Below, piece after piece: positions 58,901 to 64,000 of a stretch of 64,000 nt of DNA (position 1 is the first letter of the stretch; the number at the start of each line of letters is the position of its first letter). Origin of the DNA: Linepithema humile (taxonomy: Eukaryota; Arthropoda; Insecta; Hymenoptera; Formicidae); NCBI RefSeq assembly GCF_040581485.1, contig NC_090133.1:4650001-4714000 (forward strand), in the 5' to 3' direction. The notes under the pieces are model-generated. The model was not told the DNA's origin, ran no database searches, and saw nothing but the letters and a program-made list of their open reading frames with translations. The position numbers and the translations under genes were made by a program.

Positions 58901-61900
58901 TTCCCATTTCTGATACTTTCATTTCATAAACATCGTTAATTTCTTCCAGCGTAATAAAGTTATATATTTCCGGTTCTTTCGCCATGAGAGATCTCCACAT
59001 AAGATCACACATAGTACGACGATACTCCAAAACGATTTCATCTATTAACTAAATGTCATATTTAAAAAATAATATATTTAAAAAAATAAGTAATAAATGA
59101 TTATATATACCTACCCCAGAAAGATGTTTAGATTCACATTTCATAGAACCTTGTCGGGTGACCGAGAGAATTATATCTTCCTGTTGCATTTCATGGAGCG
59201 TCGGCATACCTTCTACTAGCATGCAGTCCAAATAAAACTGGTATCTACGTACAATTATATAATTAAAATATTACAAGAATGTTACAATCCAGAAACGTAA
59301 AGTGTCTATATGTCAGAATTTTATAGCGACTAGTATTTCAGTAAAAAAATAATTATAAATGTAAAAAATATTTGTTTGAAATTTATTTGTTTTTATTATT
59401 TTTTACTATATTCTTTACTATAGCCATTACTTTTCTCAGAAATACATAAATGAATACCGACAAAATTATATTTATTACGCGAAATAGAAAGCTGAAAAGT
59501 TAACAAAATGTTCTTGTATTTTTATGAAACGTTTTTATAAATACATTAATAAATATTTAATTAAAACGTTAAACAGTTATAAAGGTATCTCTGTATCTGT
59601 GTTACATAAAATAATTGGATAAAGAACATGAAAAGCAAAACAAAAAAAACGTGACAGAACTTTCCCTTTATTATTTTTTCTCATTAAAAAAATCCAATGA
59701 TTATAAAAAAATCTTTTCTTAATATTTTAATGTTATTTAAAATTTCCTGTGTTTGAGTTAAAAAATATAAGTTTTTCGTATTTTTAGCATAAATTTTAAT
59801 GTTGCATACTTTTATTGTAACATAAAATGTAAAAAATATAAAATCTGTATATATTGTGCATATATTAAAGAAATATTTTCATATTTTTCGACATAAGTAA
59901 CTTGAATTAATTTAAAAATTGGAAAATATAAGAAATATTTTATAAAAGTTAAACAATGTATTAAATACCGAATAAAATTAATTTTTCCAAGATTTTTAAC
60001 ATTAAATTTTATAATCTCTAAAGAAAAATTTAATTTTATATTAAAATTTGCATCAAACCATTCATTAAACACATTTATCGAATATTTGAATTAACCTAAT
60101 ATTGGTTTCAGCAATTCGTCTTAATTTGACTGCAGCAGCCACCCTTTGGGCAAATTTTTTGAGATCTTCTCCTAAAAAGCGAACGTATATTCTGGGCAGA
60201 AGGAATTTTCGTTTATGACTGTCCAGGATGATAACGGTCCAAACTTTTCTTTCGTTATCATAATCCATAACGGCGGCATTAAACCAGCCAAACAAATTAC
60301 TCAGCAATTTATCATCTTGATTAAAGTGGGAAATCCGTTTCCTGCGTATAATCTTTTCCACGAATACCGTGGCTGGTAACGAATGACGAACACCATCGAT
60401 AATACCCAGATTTAGCCATTCATCTGGAGTCCTGTCGCGAATCACAGATTATTACAATAATCACATCACAGAGTCTATAAAGTATATTTGTCATAAAGTG
60501 TTAATATTTTAATGTTTAAGTAACCAATAACATATTTTTAACACGTCTTTTTATTCATATAAATTTTACGTGTAAATTTTTATTTTTACTCTAGCAATAA
60601 ATTATATTTATTAAATATATTTAAATTAATTTTATAAAGAAATTTTTTATTTTTAATGCTAGGATTATTAATTATTTATTAAAAAGGAAACTTTATTTAA
60701 CGTAGTATTTAATCGATTGCTTTAATAGCTTATATTTTTGTTACTATGTACCCAAATTTCATGCTCTGGTGCAAAACTGTGCTTCTGAAAATTACCTAGA
60801 AACGCGAAATTGAGTTTGAGCAAGCTCTTCTCAATCCTGCGCTATTAAACTACCTTAATATACTTTATGTATCATTATATTATTTAATATATTTTATACT
60901 ATTATATTATTAAAGCAGAGCAAACTCATGTTTGTTATAAATTGTCGTCTTTCAAAGAAAACCTCTGTTACAAATTATGCAATGTTTCTTTTAAAAATGT
61001 TATACAATAATATTATATTTATGTACTACACTATACTTTTTAATCATGAAATTTTTATCAGTATATTTGCTAATCTTTGCTATTATTATATCTTGTCATC
61101 ATAATATTCTACTTATACGAAAATGTAGACACAAATTTATCTGATAAATTCTCTAAAGTTTATGGAAGCTCAAGCTTACAAAGCAGCTTTAGTTTCCCAA
61201 GAGTATAAACACCATTATCACATATTGTATCATATTTCTCACCTACAGTCGTATTCTTCATTGTCAAACACTTCTAACGGTAAGTAACTTGTCTTAGAGT
61301 ATAAGTCGTATTTCTCTGTATAAGAAAGTAATGGACGAATTTTCTTGGGCGGCAATATATCGTACAATTTGACACCTTCTGTTTCTAAAGCATTTTCTAT
61401 TTTAAGATCCTTATATGTCTTTCTTGTCATCTCCATATTTTTCTCGATGTATTTTGTTCGCACTTTTGGTGAACATGTTTTCGCTGAAAAACTCTGCATT
61501 TATAAGAAAATAAAAATTTATTAAAAATTGTAGATATCACATGTACTATTAAAAATTTGATAATATGATGAAGAATTTATGTGCAGTTTATTATGGAGGA
61601 ATGGAAATGGAAAATATCGATGAAATTGTACTTTTTATTATTATAAAAGGTCTGATTGATTCAACAGTAGCGCATTTCTGCAACATGATACATTTTAATA
61701 AACAATAATAAAACAAATAAAATAATAAAACAAATTAATTATTAAATCAACGAAAAAAACATGTAATTCTTTTCATATAAAAATATTTGCATACGATAGA
61801 TTTATCGGCAGGAAAATTCATCCATCGTTCAGCTGCATCAGTTTTTGTATTTTGTATTTCAATGTCAGTCACAGGCGAACTATGCTGTCCCGTAAAAGTT

Positions 61901-62138
61901 TGCTGCTCAAGGATGGATTTTTTCACTGAAGCAGTAGATGGAAGAGCAACTTTTCCTGTCTCTGCGCAATTCATCAGATTATTTATTATTAATTATTAAT
62001 TAACACATTATATAATCAGATTATTTTCAATTTCTATTCCATCAGAAAAATAATAACTATGAAAGTCTTACCTTTAATAATTTCTGAAAAATAACTCTTT
62101 TCAAGAGGCTGAAAATCTTCGATATTTTTACTATCCAT
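28829..62138 (-). CDS. Axonemal dynein heavy chain, DNAH1-like (5' 23 exons)
   Basis: Minus-strand gene; exons as read: 62072-62138, 61795-61961, 61243-61493, 60096-60431, 59115-59244, 58872-59048, 58445-58795, 57704-57919, 57226-57485, 56631-57099, 55878-56202, 55312-55443, 54872-55192, 54253-54430, 54032-54164, 52916-53461, 52072-52298, 50576-50818, 50349-50462, 49275-49533, 48615-48777, 48074-48184, 28829-28920. They total 5268 nt (1756 codons); every junction is in phase with GT-AG sites and no stop occurs. The product is the tail (N1/N2 dynein domains), AAA1 and the start of AAA2 of an inner-arm dynein, a microtubule motor of sperm flagella. The subtype rests on DNAH1-like stretches recalled from the family (PLEVFDNEEYDCRTP, FLDCM-type, GIVSDLFPG, IQLYE..GLMLVG). 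The remaining ~2300-2500 residues (AAA2-AAA6, stalk) are not in view. Confidence 0.88.
29003..29130. repeat. Palindromic MITE, copy 2
   Basis: Same family as 28679-28801 (AACTGGCTGCATTAATTCAG pairs with CTGAACTAGTGCAGCCAGTT; central CTTTCCAATGTAGAG). It lies ~83 bp upstream of the acceptor of dynein exon 23. Confidence 0.8.
29431..30133. repeat. Direct repeat pair around a GC-richer island
   Basis: 29431-29505 and 30061-30133 are imperfect direct repeats (TATGAATATATT, AAATTATTTATCT, TAACAGTAATAATT). Between them 29640-29840 is distinctly less AT-rich (GCGCGATCGGCGG, AATCGGCCACCC, CCGCCGAAACGG) but has no usable frame. It could be a small LTR-like or tandemly duplicated element; unclassified. 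Confidence 0.45.
31079..31830 (-). mobile_element. Tc1/mariner-like element, 3' part (copy A)
   Basis: Starts at the terminal repeat ACAGGGTGTCTGACAATTGC. The long (>180 bp) subterminal repeat and an AT-rich spacer follow, then the minus-strand C-terminus of an IS630/Tc1/mariner-type transposase (31615-31815: DYFVWGHIKH..., ITPEMAYRAT, RRAELCLRERGRHFEQ). It matches 47150-47899 in reverse orientation almost base for base. The N-terminal and most catalytic parts are missing; the end at ~31830 joins a palindromic MITE cluster. Confidence 0.8.
31852..31960. repeat. Palindromic MITE GCTGTAGAGCAATAAAT, copy 1
   Basis: Perfect hairpin ends: GCTGTAGAGCAATAAATAAT at the left and its complement at the right, with matching AAATAGAAAAAAA / TTTTTTTCTAT stems. 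A second copy is at 33604-33726. Confidence 0.8.
31961..32085 (-). repeat. Interspersed GC-rich repeat, copy 2 (inverted)
   Basis: Reverse complement of 33485-33605: CGCTCGGAATTAGTTGC, GAGACGACGCCTCCTG, CTACCGCTCGGCC and AGCCGCCGATAGCTC in order. It ends at a TTTTATATAAG stretch. Confidence 0.75.
32104..32249. repeat. Palindromic AT-rich MITE
   Basis: Arms AGGCACCTCTCAGAAAATAG, TTTCTTTGCTACATAAATAA and complementary TTATTTATGTAGTGAAG, CTGAGAGATGCCT enclose an AT core (ATATATATATATT). It interrupts one arm of the larger inverted repeat; the other arm at ~33470 lacks it, which marks it as a later insertion. Confidence 0.75.
32250..33475. repeat. Large inverted repeat core with ~460-bp foldback element
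   Basis: 32252-32400 is the reverse complement of 33318-33470 (CTCGTAACTAAGGAGCGCG, GCGACGCTTTGTCTCAGGAC). Between the arms, 32730-33195 is a self-complementary element. Its ends CAGGGGGTGTCTGGCAATAA and the complement, and the internal blocks GGTCAAATCGAGTAGAAAAG and CTTTTCTACTCGATTTGACC, are arranged like the terminal repeats of the Tc1/mariner-like copies at 31079 and 47899, but with different sequence in between. It is probably a non-autonomous foldback derivative of a related family. Confidence 0.7.
33485..33605 (+). repeat. Interspersed GC-rich repeat, copy 3
   Basis: CGCTCCTGCGCCAGAGC, TATCGGCGGCTCGGCCGCC, GAGCGGTAGTGAGGG, GGCGTCGTCTCCTGAATCGG, TAATTCCGAGCGCTGCT. Best-preserved copy; immediately followed by the palindromic MITE 33604-33726. 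Confidence 0.75.
33604..33726. repeat. Palindromic MITE GCTGTAGAGCAATAAAT, copy 2
   Basis: Same ends as 31852-31960 with a slightly longer loop (a short duplication of AAGGTCTATAA). Confidence 0.8.
33727..33870 (+). mobile_element. Tc1/mariner-like transposase fragment
   Basis: 33760-33870 encodes LNVLDYFVWGHIKH...EYRRDGTEAE on the plus strand, the same C-terminal segment as copies A and B. It is cut off at 33870 by another copy of the GC-rich repeat. Together with 31700-31850 it forms the outer arms of the ~2-kb palindrome. Confidence 0.65.
33870..33992 (+). repeat. Interspersed GC-rich repeat, copy 4
   Basis: AGCTATCGGCGGCTCGGCC, GGCGGTAGTGGGGGAATAGG, CTGAATCGGCCCGAAATGTG, TAATTCCGAGTGCTGCT. 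It is followed by the block CATCCAACGTGCTTCTTGAG, which is also found at 33735-33755 and, inverted, at 31826-31846. Confidence 0.7.
34038..34310 (+). repeat. 5' LTR of copia element
   Basis: Begins TGTTAGAAAG and ends AAACATAACA (TG...CA) directly before the primer site. Its length of 273 bp is close to the ~276 bp of Drosophila copia. It contains a possible polyadenylation region (AGAATAAAG). The start was chosen by the TG boundary; no second LTR is available to confirm it. Confidence 0.65.
34311..34324 (+). promoter_or_regulatory. Copia primer-binding site (tRNA-iMet internal)
   Basis: GGTTATGGGCCCAG follows the LTR immediately. It is complementary to the anticodon-stem region of initiator Met tRNA (CTGGGCCCATAACC), the unusual half-tRNA primer used by copia. 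Confidence 0.85.
34406..36851 (+). mobile_element. Ty1/copia gag-pol relic, RT/RNase H missing
   Basis: gag is 34406-35239 (ATG at MEEDKHRV), with the UBN2-type gag core and CCHC knuckle CYKCSAYGHRRSEC. A frameshift precedes pol. Next come the protease region (about 35240-35600, WILDFGVLEHLT, where the catalytic D-S/T-G-A is D-F-G-V), a stop, the pre-integrase zinc region (CHTCIEGKQTKLPH, 35753-), and integrase with HSDVIGP and RCDNGRKYTS. A further frameshift at about 36190 leads into the NGVAERMNRT and C-terminal part (to 36851). The reverse transcriptase and RNase H are absent; sequence jumps to unrelated DNA near 36852. There is no 3' LTR. It is an immobile 5' fragment in dynein intron 22, in antisense orientation. 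Confidence 0.88.
36880..37412 (+). repeat. Probable 5' LTR region of errantivirus-like element
   Basis: A non-coding stretch upstream of a Ty3/gypsy gag, with an AATAAA-containing segment near 37290 and ending just before TGGCAGCGGTGG (37413-37424). That sequence resembles a primer site complementary to the 3' side of a Leu-type tRNA. The left boundary is arbitrary (end of the copia relic) because no 3' LTR was found. Confidence 0.4.
37507..37665 (+). repeat. 90-bp tandem duplication in retroelement leader
   Basis: GTCGGTGGACAAGTTTC through GTAAGCAG (37507-37575) is repeated from 37597 to 37665 with few changes. Each copy ends in a GTAAGC that resembles a splice donor. Confidence 0.75.
37882..39459 (+). 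pseudogene. Errantivirus-like gag, frameshifted
   Basis: Frame 37882-38415 is an acidic, charged leader (start ATG MYKSESDSGP). 38469-39152 is in another frame and carries the gag capsid-like core (IPIFDGTSRTNLKSFL, FYYPKRNPTS). Two CCHC zinc knuckles follow in separate frames, CHKCGKQGHYGRDC (39206-39247) and CNYCKKSGHNRTEC (about 39319-39360). Binding of genomic RNA is the usual role. Three breaks make it non-functional. It is oriented opposite to the dynein gene. Confidence 0.75.
39540..42934 (+). pseudogene. Errantivirus-like pol, multiply broken
   Basis: Order of domains: aspartic protease (IDTGATMSLIK near 39629), then reverse transcriptase (40456-41344, with VVDFRKLND, FSTLDLASEYHQI and YLDDIVIY). 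RNase H follows from ~41341 (TEKELLTIVWAVKHFRPYLY, VTDHKPLVWLF, NADALSR), then the integrase HHCC finger (YHDAPIEGHQ ... CGLCQKNK), the catalytic core (LDIVGPL, STDQGTNF) and a GPY-type end (LWTGPYVV). Lesions: stops or frame changes at about 40427, 40752, 41341, 41810 and 42784, and a palindromic MITE inserted in the integrase at 42046-42240. Domain order and similarity place it in the gypsy/17.6/297 group. Confidence 0.85.
42046..42240. repeat. GC-rich palindromic MITE inside integrase
   Basis: Ends AGGGCGCGGATGTTCGTGC / GCACGAACATCCGCGCCCT. ~62-bp arms (CGTGTCGCGCGCAGAGAACC and complement) surround a ~70-bp loop. It splits the pol integrase frame. Flanks both read TA next to the ends, but the target duplication is not certain. 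Confidence 0.85.
42949..43320 (-). CDS. Antisense ORF of unknown function between pol and env
   Basis: An uninterrupted 123-codon frame on the strand opposite to the retroelement, from tandem ATGs at 43315-43320 (MMDLSFENL) to TAA at 42949. The frame is open about 28 codons further upstream without ATG. The product is basic with many Arg (RQFRRFGGHRHRR) and has an acidic tail (EEASENEDYPDSP). No domain is recognised. It is GC-richer than the flanking pol and env and, unlike them, has no break. A 61-codon sense frame (42951-43136, MENRDNPRSHWPP) overlaps it, so either, both or neither may be real. Confidence 0.35.
   Translation of the reverse strand: MMDLSFENLIIVVRPTTGRRVVIVRELTTAELLEDVVPAYVEGSVERYHTRCERAALTLELIKGLRSAVSRQFRRFGGHRHRRMGCLEWRRAMLTILEATCTLNRVFWLQEEASENEDYPDSP
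43430..44367 (+). pseudogene. Errantivirus-like envelope (F-protein type) remnant
   Basis: Follows pol in the place and orientation of an insect retrovirus env. An in-frame stop occurs near 43606. The longest open part is 43669-44367, with a heptad-like stretch (LTDLQRDIQDIIDFL) followed by a cysteine-containing region (CEPYSS, NCDTRY). The order resembles the C-terminal fusion subunit of baculovirus-F-like errantiviral Env. There is no signal peptide, cleavage site or C-terminal membrane anchor in the remaining frame, so it is a fragment. The assignment rests on general pattern and position. Confidence 0.55.
44370..45945 (-). mobile_element. Second Ty3/gypsy family, integrase end (broken)
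   Basis: On the minus strand, from 45939 down: end of RNase H/linker (NPLEYNLVVAQG, 45730-45939), HHCC finger and core start (NYWFPGLRQKV ... CLKCIAF, HIDFYGPV, 45421-45615), more core in other frames (RPEIIISDRG and NGQVGRINRT, about 45130-45300), and the GPY C-terminus (FKGPYQIV, 44605-44874). 44370-44600 may be the start of its 3' LTR. Several frame breaks. It differs clearly from the 36.9-44.4 kb element and points the other way. Confidence 0.8.
45946..46600. other. Unclassified repeat-like DNA
   Basis: No gene supported. It contains long T runs, CGGGTTTTTTCTTTG and a GCGTCGCGCTGCATGACGC palindromic spot near 46306. It looks like an interspersed repeat but I cannot place it. Confidence 0.4.
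46620..47899 (+). mobile_element. Tc1/mariner-like element with transposase intron (copy B)
   Basis: Plus-strand transposase remnant. Exon-like 46646-46827 contains ILWTDEATFT (first catalytic Asp). A GTAAGT...TTTTCAG intron follows (about 46829-46920), then 46921-47373 with FQHDEAPAHFS (second Asp), SLDLNVLDYFVW (third Asp) and the C-terminus RRAELCLRERGRHFEQFLH. No in-frame stop is seen in this part. The N-terminal DNA-binding half and 5' terminal repeat are missing. The 3' terminal region (47600-47899, ending ..GGATACCCTGT) is the inverted partner of 31079-31400. IS630/Tc1/mariner superfamily; the precise family is uncertain. Confidence 0.8.
48074..48777 (-). CDS. Dynein heavy chain exons 21-22: AAA1-AAA2 junction
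   Basis: Exon 21 (48615-48777) begins DHYDFGMRTMKAVITAAG and ends NDLKLFNG. Exon 22 (48074-48184) reads GIVSDLFPGVTENSINYSIL and ends at GLEDIDG. These are the end of AAA1 and the linker into AAA2. Both junctions are phase 1. Strong similarity to the matching DNAH1 segment as I know it. Confidence 0.9.
49275..50818 (-). CDS. Dynein heavy chain exons 18-20: AAA1 with altered Walker B
   Basis: Exon 18 (50576-50818) has YLGNSGRLVITPLTNRC and the P-loop GPTGTGKTET. Exon 19 (50349-50462) reads STGAWVCFVGFNRIDIEVL, where dyneins have CFDEFNRI, so the Walker B Asp-Glu pair is Val-Gly (codons at 50435-50440). Exon 20 (49275-49533) has the NPGY motif (TINPGYSG) followed by EIKELPGNLKALFRP in place of the usual GRTELPDNLKALFRP. 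AAA1 hydrolysis drives dynein motility in characterised family members, so this product would not be expected to be a normal motor. All three exons are otherwise open and in phase. Confidence 0.92.
52072..57099 (-). CDS. Dynein heavy chain exons 10-17: tail and linker (DHC_N2)
   Basis: Exons 56631-57099, 55878-56202, 55312-55443, 54872-55192, 54253-54430, 54032-54164, 52916-53461 and 52072-52298. Recognisable landmarks: IGPFRVNVQPLRKF, ALRNPGMRTRHFEKL, IPDEITTLLDDDIF, RRWTYLEPIFSFEDIN, KGLSDYLQTKRMIFPRFFFLS, QPHLKKCFENI, YMWPGQVVLCGSQTYWT and WISQLRYYW. They fall in the standard dynein tail-linker order with no gap. The introns are AT-rich; one (56203-56630) contains a short GC-rich hairpin. 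Confidence 0.92.
56246..56332. repeat. Short GC-rich foldback in a dynein intron
   Basis: ATGCGATGTTTCC (56267-56279) pairs with GGAAACATCGCAT (56310-56322). The inner GGGCTCTCGGG / GCGAGCCC forms a second stem, and ATTGAATCAGTG is mirrored by TACTGGATTGAAT on the outside. It may be a tiny MITE or a structured RNA; there is no evidence of expression. Confidence 0.5.
57226..62138 (-). CDS. Dynein heavy chain exons 1-9: N-terminal tail (DHC_N1 side)
   Basis: Start ATG at 62136-62138 (MDSKNIEDFQPLEKSY). Exon 1 joins exon 2 through a weak acceptor (GCGCAG, 61962-61964) but in phase. Exon 3 ends EVFDNEEYDC and exon 4 begins (R)TPDEWLNLG, a junction that recreates the conserved CRTP..W segment. 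Exon 4 has LPRIYVRFLGEDLKKFAQRV, exon 5 YQFYLDCMLVEGMP, exon 7 SWxxR-like LKITWLERITQLVR, and exon 8 NFVWGDDLVNTQF. This is the assembly domain that binds intermediate or light chains. The remaining introns are AT-rich without other genes; 59245-60095 is the longest stretch of plain intron here besides 60432-61242. Confidence 0.88.
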
Positions 62139-64000
62139 TTTAAATTACTTATAACGAATATGCAAACTGTAATCTAATTCAATTAGATTCGTTTTTCTAA
62201 CTATTAATTCTAATTATTATTTTGACGTGCAATGTTTTATACATTCTCATATCATAAAAGTGAAACTCGTTCTGAATGAAGTTTACTACATATTTCTGAC
62301 GATTTTGTACAATTTTCTATTAAATTATAAACATAAAAAGATCAAGTACGAAAAATTAATTTCCTTACCTTAAAAAGGGCATGTTGTTTACTTTTAAGGC
62401 CTCTTTAAGTTGTCATCTCGACGGTTTTCGATCGGTTATCACAGAGATTATTGTGTTTGACAGTTTGTATTTTAACAAGCTATTTAAAGTGTTGAAAGGA
62501 AAGAAAGGAAAGGAGAGAAAAAAAAGGCGCGCATGTATGGCCTAATTTGTATTAAATTATAAATATAAAAAGATGAAGCACAAGAAATAAAAACGAAGAA
62601 AAAATATCCCCAGCTCCAAAGTATAGTATAAAAGAAATTTTTAAAATATCTGTCAATTAAAATATATGTATGAACATTTTGAAATCCTTTCAAAGAATTA
62701 ACTGTTCAAAAATAGGGTAAATATAATTAGCCCGAATTAGCCAGATATTTCACAGTGTATCAGTTTTATAATCAATATAAGCGATACTTCTTTGATATAT
62801 AAATTTATTTTACATACTTTACATAAAAATATTTAAAAAATTAATTTAGAAGTTAATTTTTCAAAAATTTTAATAAATTAATACTCTTTTACGTTTTACA
62901 AACATCAAGCTATTAACGTTCTGATTATATTTGTCATGCATTGTTAAATCACTGGATAATTGCCACTTGGGAGAAAATAATGTGACAATAGAAAGCAATT
63001 CCATTCATCGTGCCTGCTAAAATGCACGAACAAGCATATACAAATCTTATACACAAATTTAAATATCAAGAGATATTTATTAAATTAAAATTTTCAATAT
63101 TAAGTAATTTTTTTTACGCGTATAATATATACACACATAAAATGAATTAATTGAGAGACAAATCGCCTTACATACTATCTGCGCACTGTATGCGTGCTGC
63201 AGCTATTCACATACATATCTTATATACATGTCCTACGTAACATTGTAAAAGGATTTTAACGGAAAAATACCAATTTGATTGTATGCTTACGTATATAATT
63301 AAAATTGAAGATGTTTGTCACATATTTTGATATTTCCGTTCTTAATTTTCGAAATTGATTAGACCACTTTTTTCGATGGTTACAATTGAAAGTTTGCATT
63401 AATATCGCATAATACAAATTTAAAAAAGCATTATATTTATTATTGCAATGCACTAATTTTAGTTTATCCATCCATATTATAACAAAGTATTTGCATTCAA
63501 TTTAAAGTTAAAACTAGACTGTATTAAATTACATAATTAAATCAATATACGAAGCACATTTCTGATCTACAATTTATAGATATAGCATAAACACACAGAT
63601 AAAAGATATGTTTATTGGCAGTGTAGAGAAATGAATATATAGTTTTAACTGTGTAAAATAAATGTAGATAGTGATATTGGAAGTCGACGAGTCGGTAAGC
63701 GTTCTATGAAAAATGATAACTCCTTTCGGATAAACTTCTCTCCAACAGCAACTAATGACTATAAATAATAATAAGATAGAATAAACTTACTTCGAAAACC
63801 TAGCCAAAAATTTTTCTTAGAAATAAAACTTATACTTAAAATGTATTATATTTAACATTTACAAATTTATAATAAGCGATTACAACATTTAAAACAAAAA
63901 TATTAATTATTAATGTAAGATAAAACGTTGAAAATATAAATATTTATTATCGCCTGCAACGAAAACTAACTGACTAACTGAAGATAACTACAACAGAAAC
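62139..64000. other. 5' flank of the dynein gene, no gene seen
   Basis: AT-rich DNA without a convincing coding frame on either strand. 62498-62530 is a purine-rich GAAAGGAAAGGAGAG tract. The dynein promoter should lie in the first part but no TATA or initiator could be assigned. Confidence 0.5.

Noticed and set aside
62484..63471. Small minus-strand frames in the 5' flank of the dynein gene
   Set aside because: AT-rich composition, no motif, no splice-compatible continuation, not similar to known proteins.

Overview
The window looks like insect genomic DNA, most probably from an ant or another hymenopteran. It is very AT-rich, its genes are split by GT-AG introns, and it holds a tandem CYP9-type P450 cluster, a neuropeptide-type GPCR and an axonemal dynein gene among insect transposons (mariner/Tc1, copia, Ty3/gypsy, an errantivirus-like element). 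I see no bacterial genes, CRISPR array, rRNA or tRNA gene.

Layout. (1) 1-2200: intergenic DNA with a long-terminal-inverted-repeat element at 77-955. (2) 2210-19184: six intronless CYP9-family (CYP3 clan) P450 loci, all on the minus strand. Four are intact (4171-5688, 8361-9884, 11194-12717, 17634-19184). One is a decayed 3' fragment (2210-3196) and one is broken by a 2-bp duplication (14090-15615). A conserved upstream module lies about 270-325 bp before each full-length gene, and an inverted orphan copy lies at 19870-20030. (3) 21042-22820, plus strand: the last three exons (third intracellular loop, TM6, TM7 and tail) of a class-A peptide GPCR whose first exons are not visible. (4) 23.7-28.7 kb: foldback repeats, a deleted mariner and a broken Ty3/gypsy element. 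(5) 28829-62138, minus strand: the 5' 23 exons (1756 codons, every junction in phase) of an axonemal dynein heavy chain that I match to DNAH1. Exon 22 (48074-48184) and exon 23 (28829-28920) are separated by a 19.15-kb intron. (6) That intron is a transposon dump: two inverted Tc1/mariner-like copies, a 2-kb nested palindrome of MITEs, a 3'-truncated copia element with its LTR and tRNA-type primer site, an errantivirus-like gag-pol-env relic, and a fragment of a second gypsy family. (7) 62139-64000: upstream flank with no recognisable gene.

How the genes relate. The P450s form a xenobiotic-metabolism-type cluster that grew by tandem duplication and is losing copies. The dynein is a sperm/cilium motor gene. 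The most striking observations are: the AAA1 Walker B pair of the dynein is replaced (D-E to V-G) in an otherwise open frame; the dynein 3' half and the GPCR 5' half both should lie to the left but are not seen, with the P450 cluster in the way; exon 23 is bracketed by two copies of one palindromic MITE; there is a large foldback element with runs of G/C; and a 123-codon antisense ORF lies between pol and env of the errantivirus-like element. I did not find a clear new multi-gene system.
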